Shown one piece after another: positions 5,299 to 5,694 of a stretch of DNA of 5,694 bases (its first letter is position 1; each line of letters begins with the position of its first letter). The stretch comes from CAZZCS01 sp964652645 (GTDB lineage Bacteria > Cloacimonadota > Cloacimonadia > Cloacimonadales > Cloacimonadaceae). The translations under genes were made by a program, and so were the position numbers. The notes below the pieces were generated by a model. That model was given only the letters and a program-made list of their open reading frames with translations. It was not told the DNA's origin and made no database searches. The stretch covers positions 1-5,694 of the forward strand of contig CAZZCS010000134.1 in the NCBI GenBank assembly GCA_964652645.1. The letters run 5' to 3'.

Positions 5299-5694
5299 AG
5301 GGTTCTCCTAGTGAGCTTTCCGTGGCTCAGGATCCAGAGTTCATCAAAGCTTTCTGCCCATCTATCCGGTTCGTGAGTGATGAGGATTATCCCTTTTTGC
5401 CCTCTTGCTTTAGCCTCGATAAGATTCTCAAGATAGGATGACCAAAGGATGTCCAAACCGCTGAATGGTTCGTCCAGCAGCCAGTACCTGGAGGAGAGCA
5501 AGGGCAGGGCTAGCAGGGAAGCACGACGCTTCTCGCCGGTGGATAGAGTGTGGAAAGCTTTTGTTTTGAGTTCTTCAAAGCCGAAACGATTGTAAAGGCG
5601 GGACTTATGATCTGGAGTCAGCTGCAGATTGAGGGCCATTTCCCAGAGCGCAAGCTCGTCCTCGGCGTTTACTCCGATGAGATTATCGGTAGCC
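5295..5694 (-). CDS. ecfA: ECF transporter ATPase EcfA, C-terminal part (runs off right edge)
   Basis: The frame is open to the right edge, so an internal ATG at 5639 is not the start; 132 residues are visible (5693-5295, with stop). In order they show ATDNLIGVNAEDELALWE, the segment after the Q-loop that in EcfA proteins reads like 'DNQIVG-TVEDDVAFG'; the ABC signature LSTGEKRR (50-57, a variant of LSGGQ); Walker B WLLDEP (71-76, D74 and E75); the D-loop SGLD (78-81); and the switch histidine H107 in ITHEPD. Walker A and the Q-loop lie beyond the window. ATP hydrolysis here would drive uptake through EcfT, encoded immediately downstream with a 4-bp overlap. Whether a second ATPase or an S subunit lies upstream is unknown. 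Confidence 0.92.
   Translation of the reverse strand, partial: ATDNLIGVNAEDELALWEMALNLQLTPDHKSRLYNRFGFEELKTKAFHTLSTGEKRRASLLALPLLSSRYWLLDEPFSGLDILWSSYLENLIEAKARGQKGIILITHEPDRWAESFDELWILSHGKLTRRTL

Noticed and set aside
5295..5639. ATG at 5639 as the true start of the ATPase gene
   Set aside because: The frame stays open to the right edge and the upstream residues match the conserved EcfA segment, so the gene is merely cut by the window.
1..5694. CRISPR array, tRNA, rRNA, transposase or phage genes
   Set aside because: No regularly spaced repeats, cloverleaf sequences or recognisable mobile-element proteins were found on either strand.

Overview
The window holds eight protein-coding genes, six complete and two cut by the window edges. 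It looks like a bacterial chromosome, with no sign of phage, plasmid, CRISPR, tRNA or rRNA. Base composition is near 50% GC in genes and AT-richer between them. The organism is best guessed as a member of the FCB superphylum, possibly Cloacimonadota. This rests on the style of the left-edge secreted protein (an N-terminal 'ESFDN' beta-type domain behind a signal peptide, common in Bacteroidota and Cloacimonadota), a very divergent omega-like subunit after gmk, and several starts without a Shine-Dalgarno (SD) sequence. It is a guess, not an identification.

Layout, left to right. At 3-296 (minus) is the N-terminus of a secreted protein running off the left edge. A 426-bp divergent intergenic region follows (297-722), with a perfect 16-bp palindrome, a possible promoter, and two overlapping stem-loops just before the next gene. 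At 723-1439 (plus) is an AlkD-family DNA glycosylase with the expected catalytic residues. A 214-bp gap with two hairpins leads to gcvH (1654-2034, plus), which has its lipoylation lysine. A compact 58-bp gap holds a hairpin terminator overlapping a TATAAT box. Next comes a tightly packed plus-strand cluster: gmk (2093-2713), an omega-like small acidic protein (2715-3101), a family-4 uracil-DNA glycosylase (3105-3749) and a secreted metallophosphoesterase (3760-4548), with gaps of 1, 3 and 10 bp. Converging from the right are an ECF-transporter T subunit (4573-5298, minus) and the C-terminal part of its ATPase (5295-5693, minus, cut by the right edge), which overlap by 4 bp.

How the genes fit together. 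The gmk cluster joins nucleotide supply (GMP to GDP), a probable RNA polymerase accessory subunit and uracil repair of DNA, a grouping familiar from the gmk-rpoZ neighbourhood of many bacteria. The exported phosphoesterase is an add-on. The ecfA-ecfT pair would power uptake of a vitamin or metal, but no substrate-binding S subunit is visible. alkD and udg are both base-excision repair enzymes but lie in different transcription units.

I found no clear new multi-gene system. The most notable items are a possible RNA switch or pseudoknot in the alkD leader, a likely leaderless gmk start whose -10 box lies inside the preceding terminator hairpin, and a divergent omega-like protein ending in a poly-aspartate tail.
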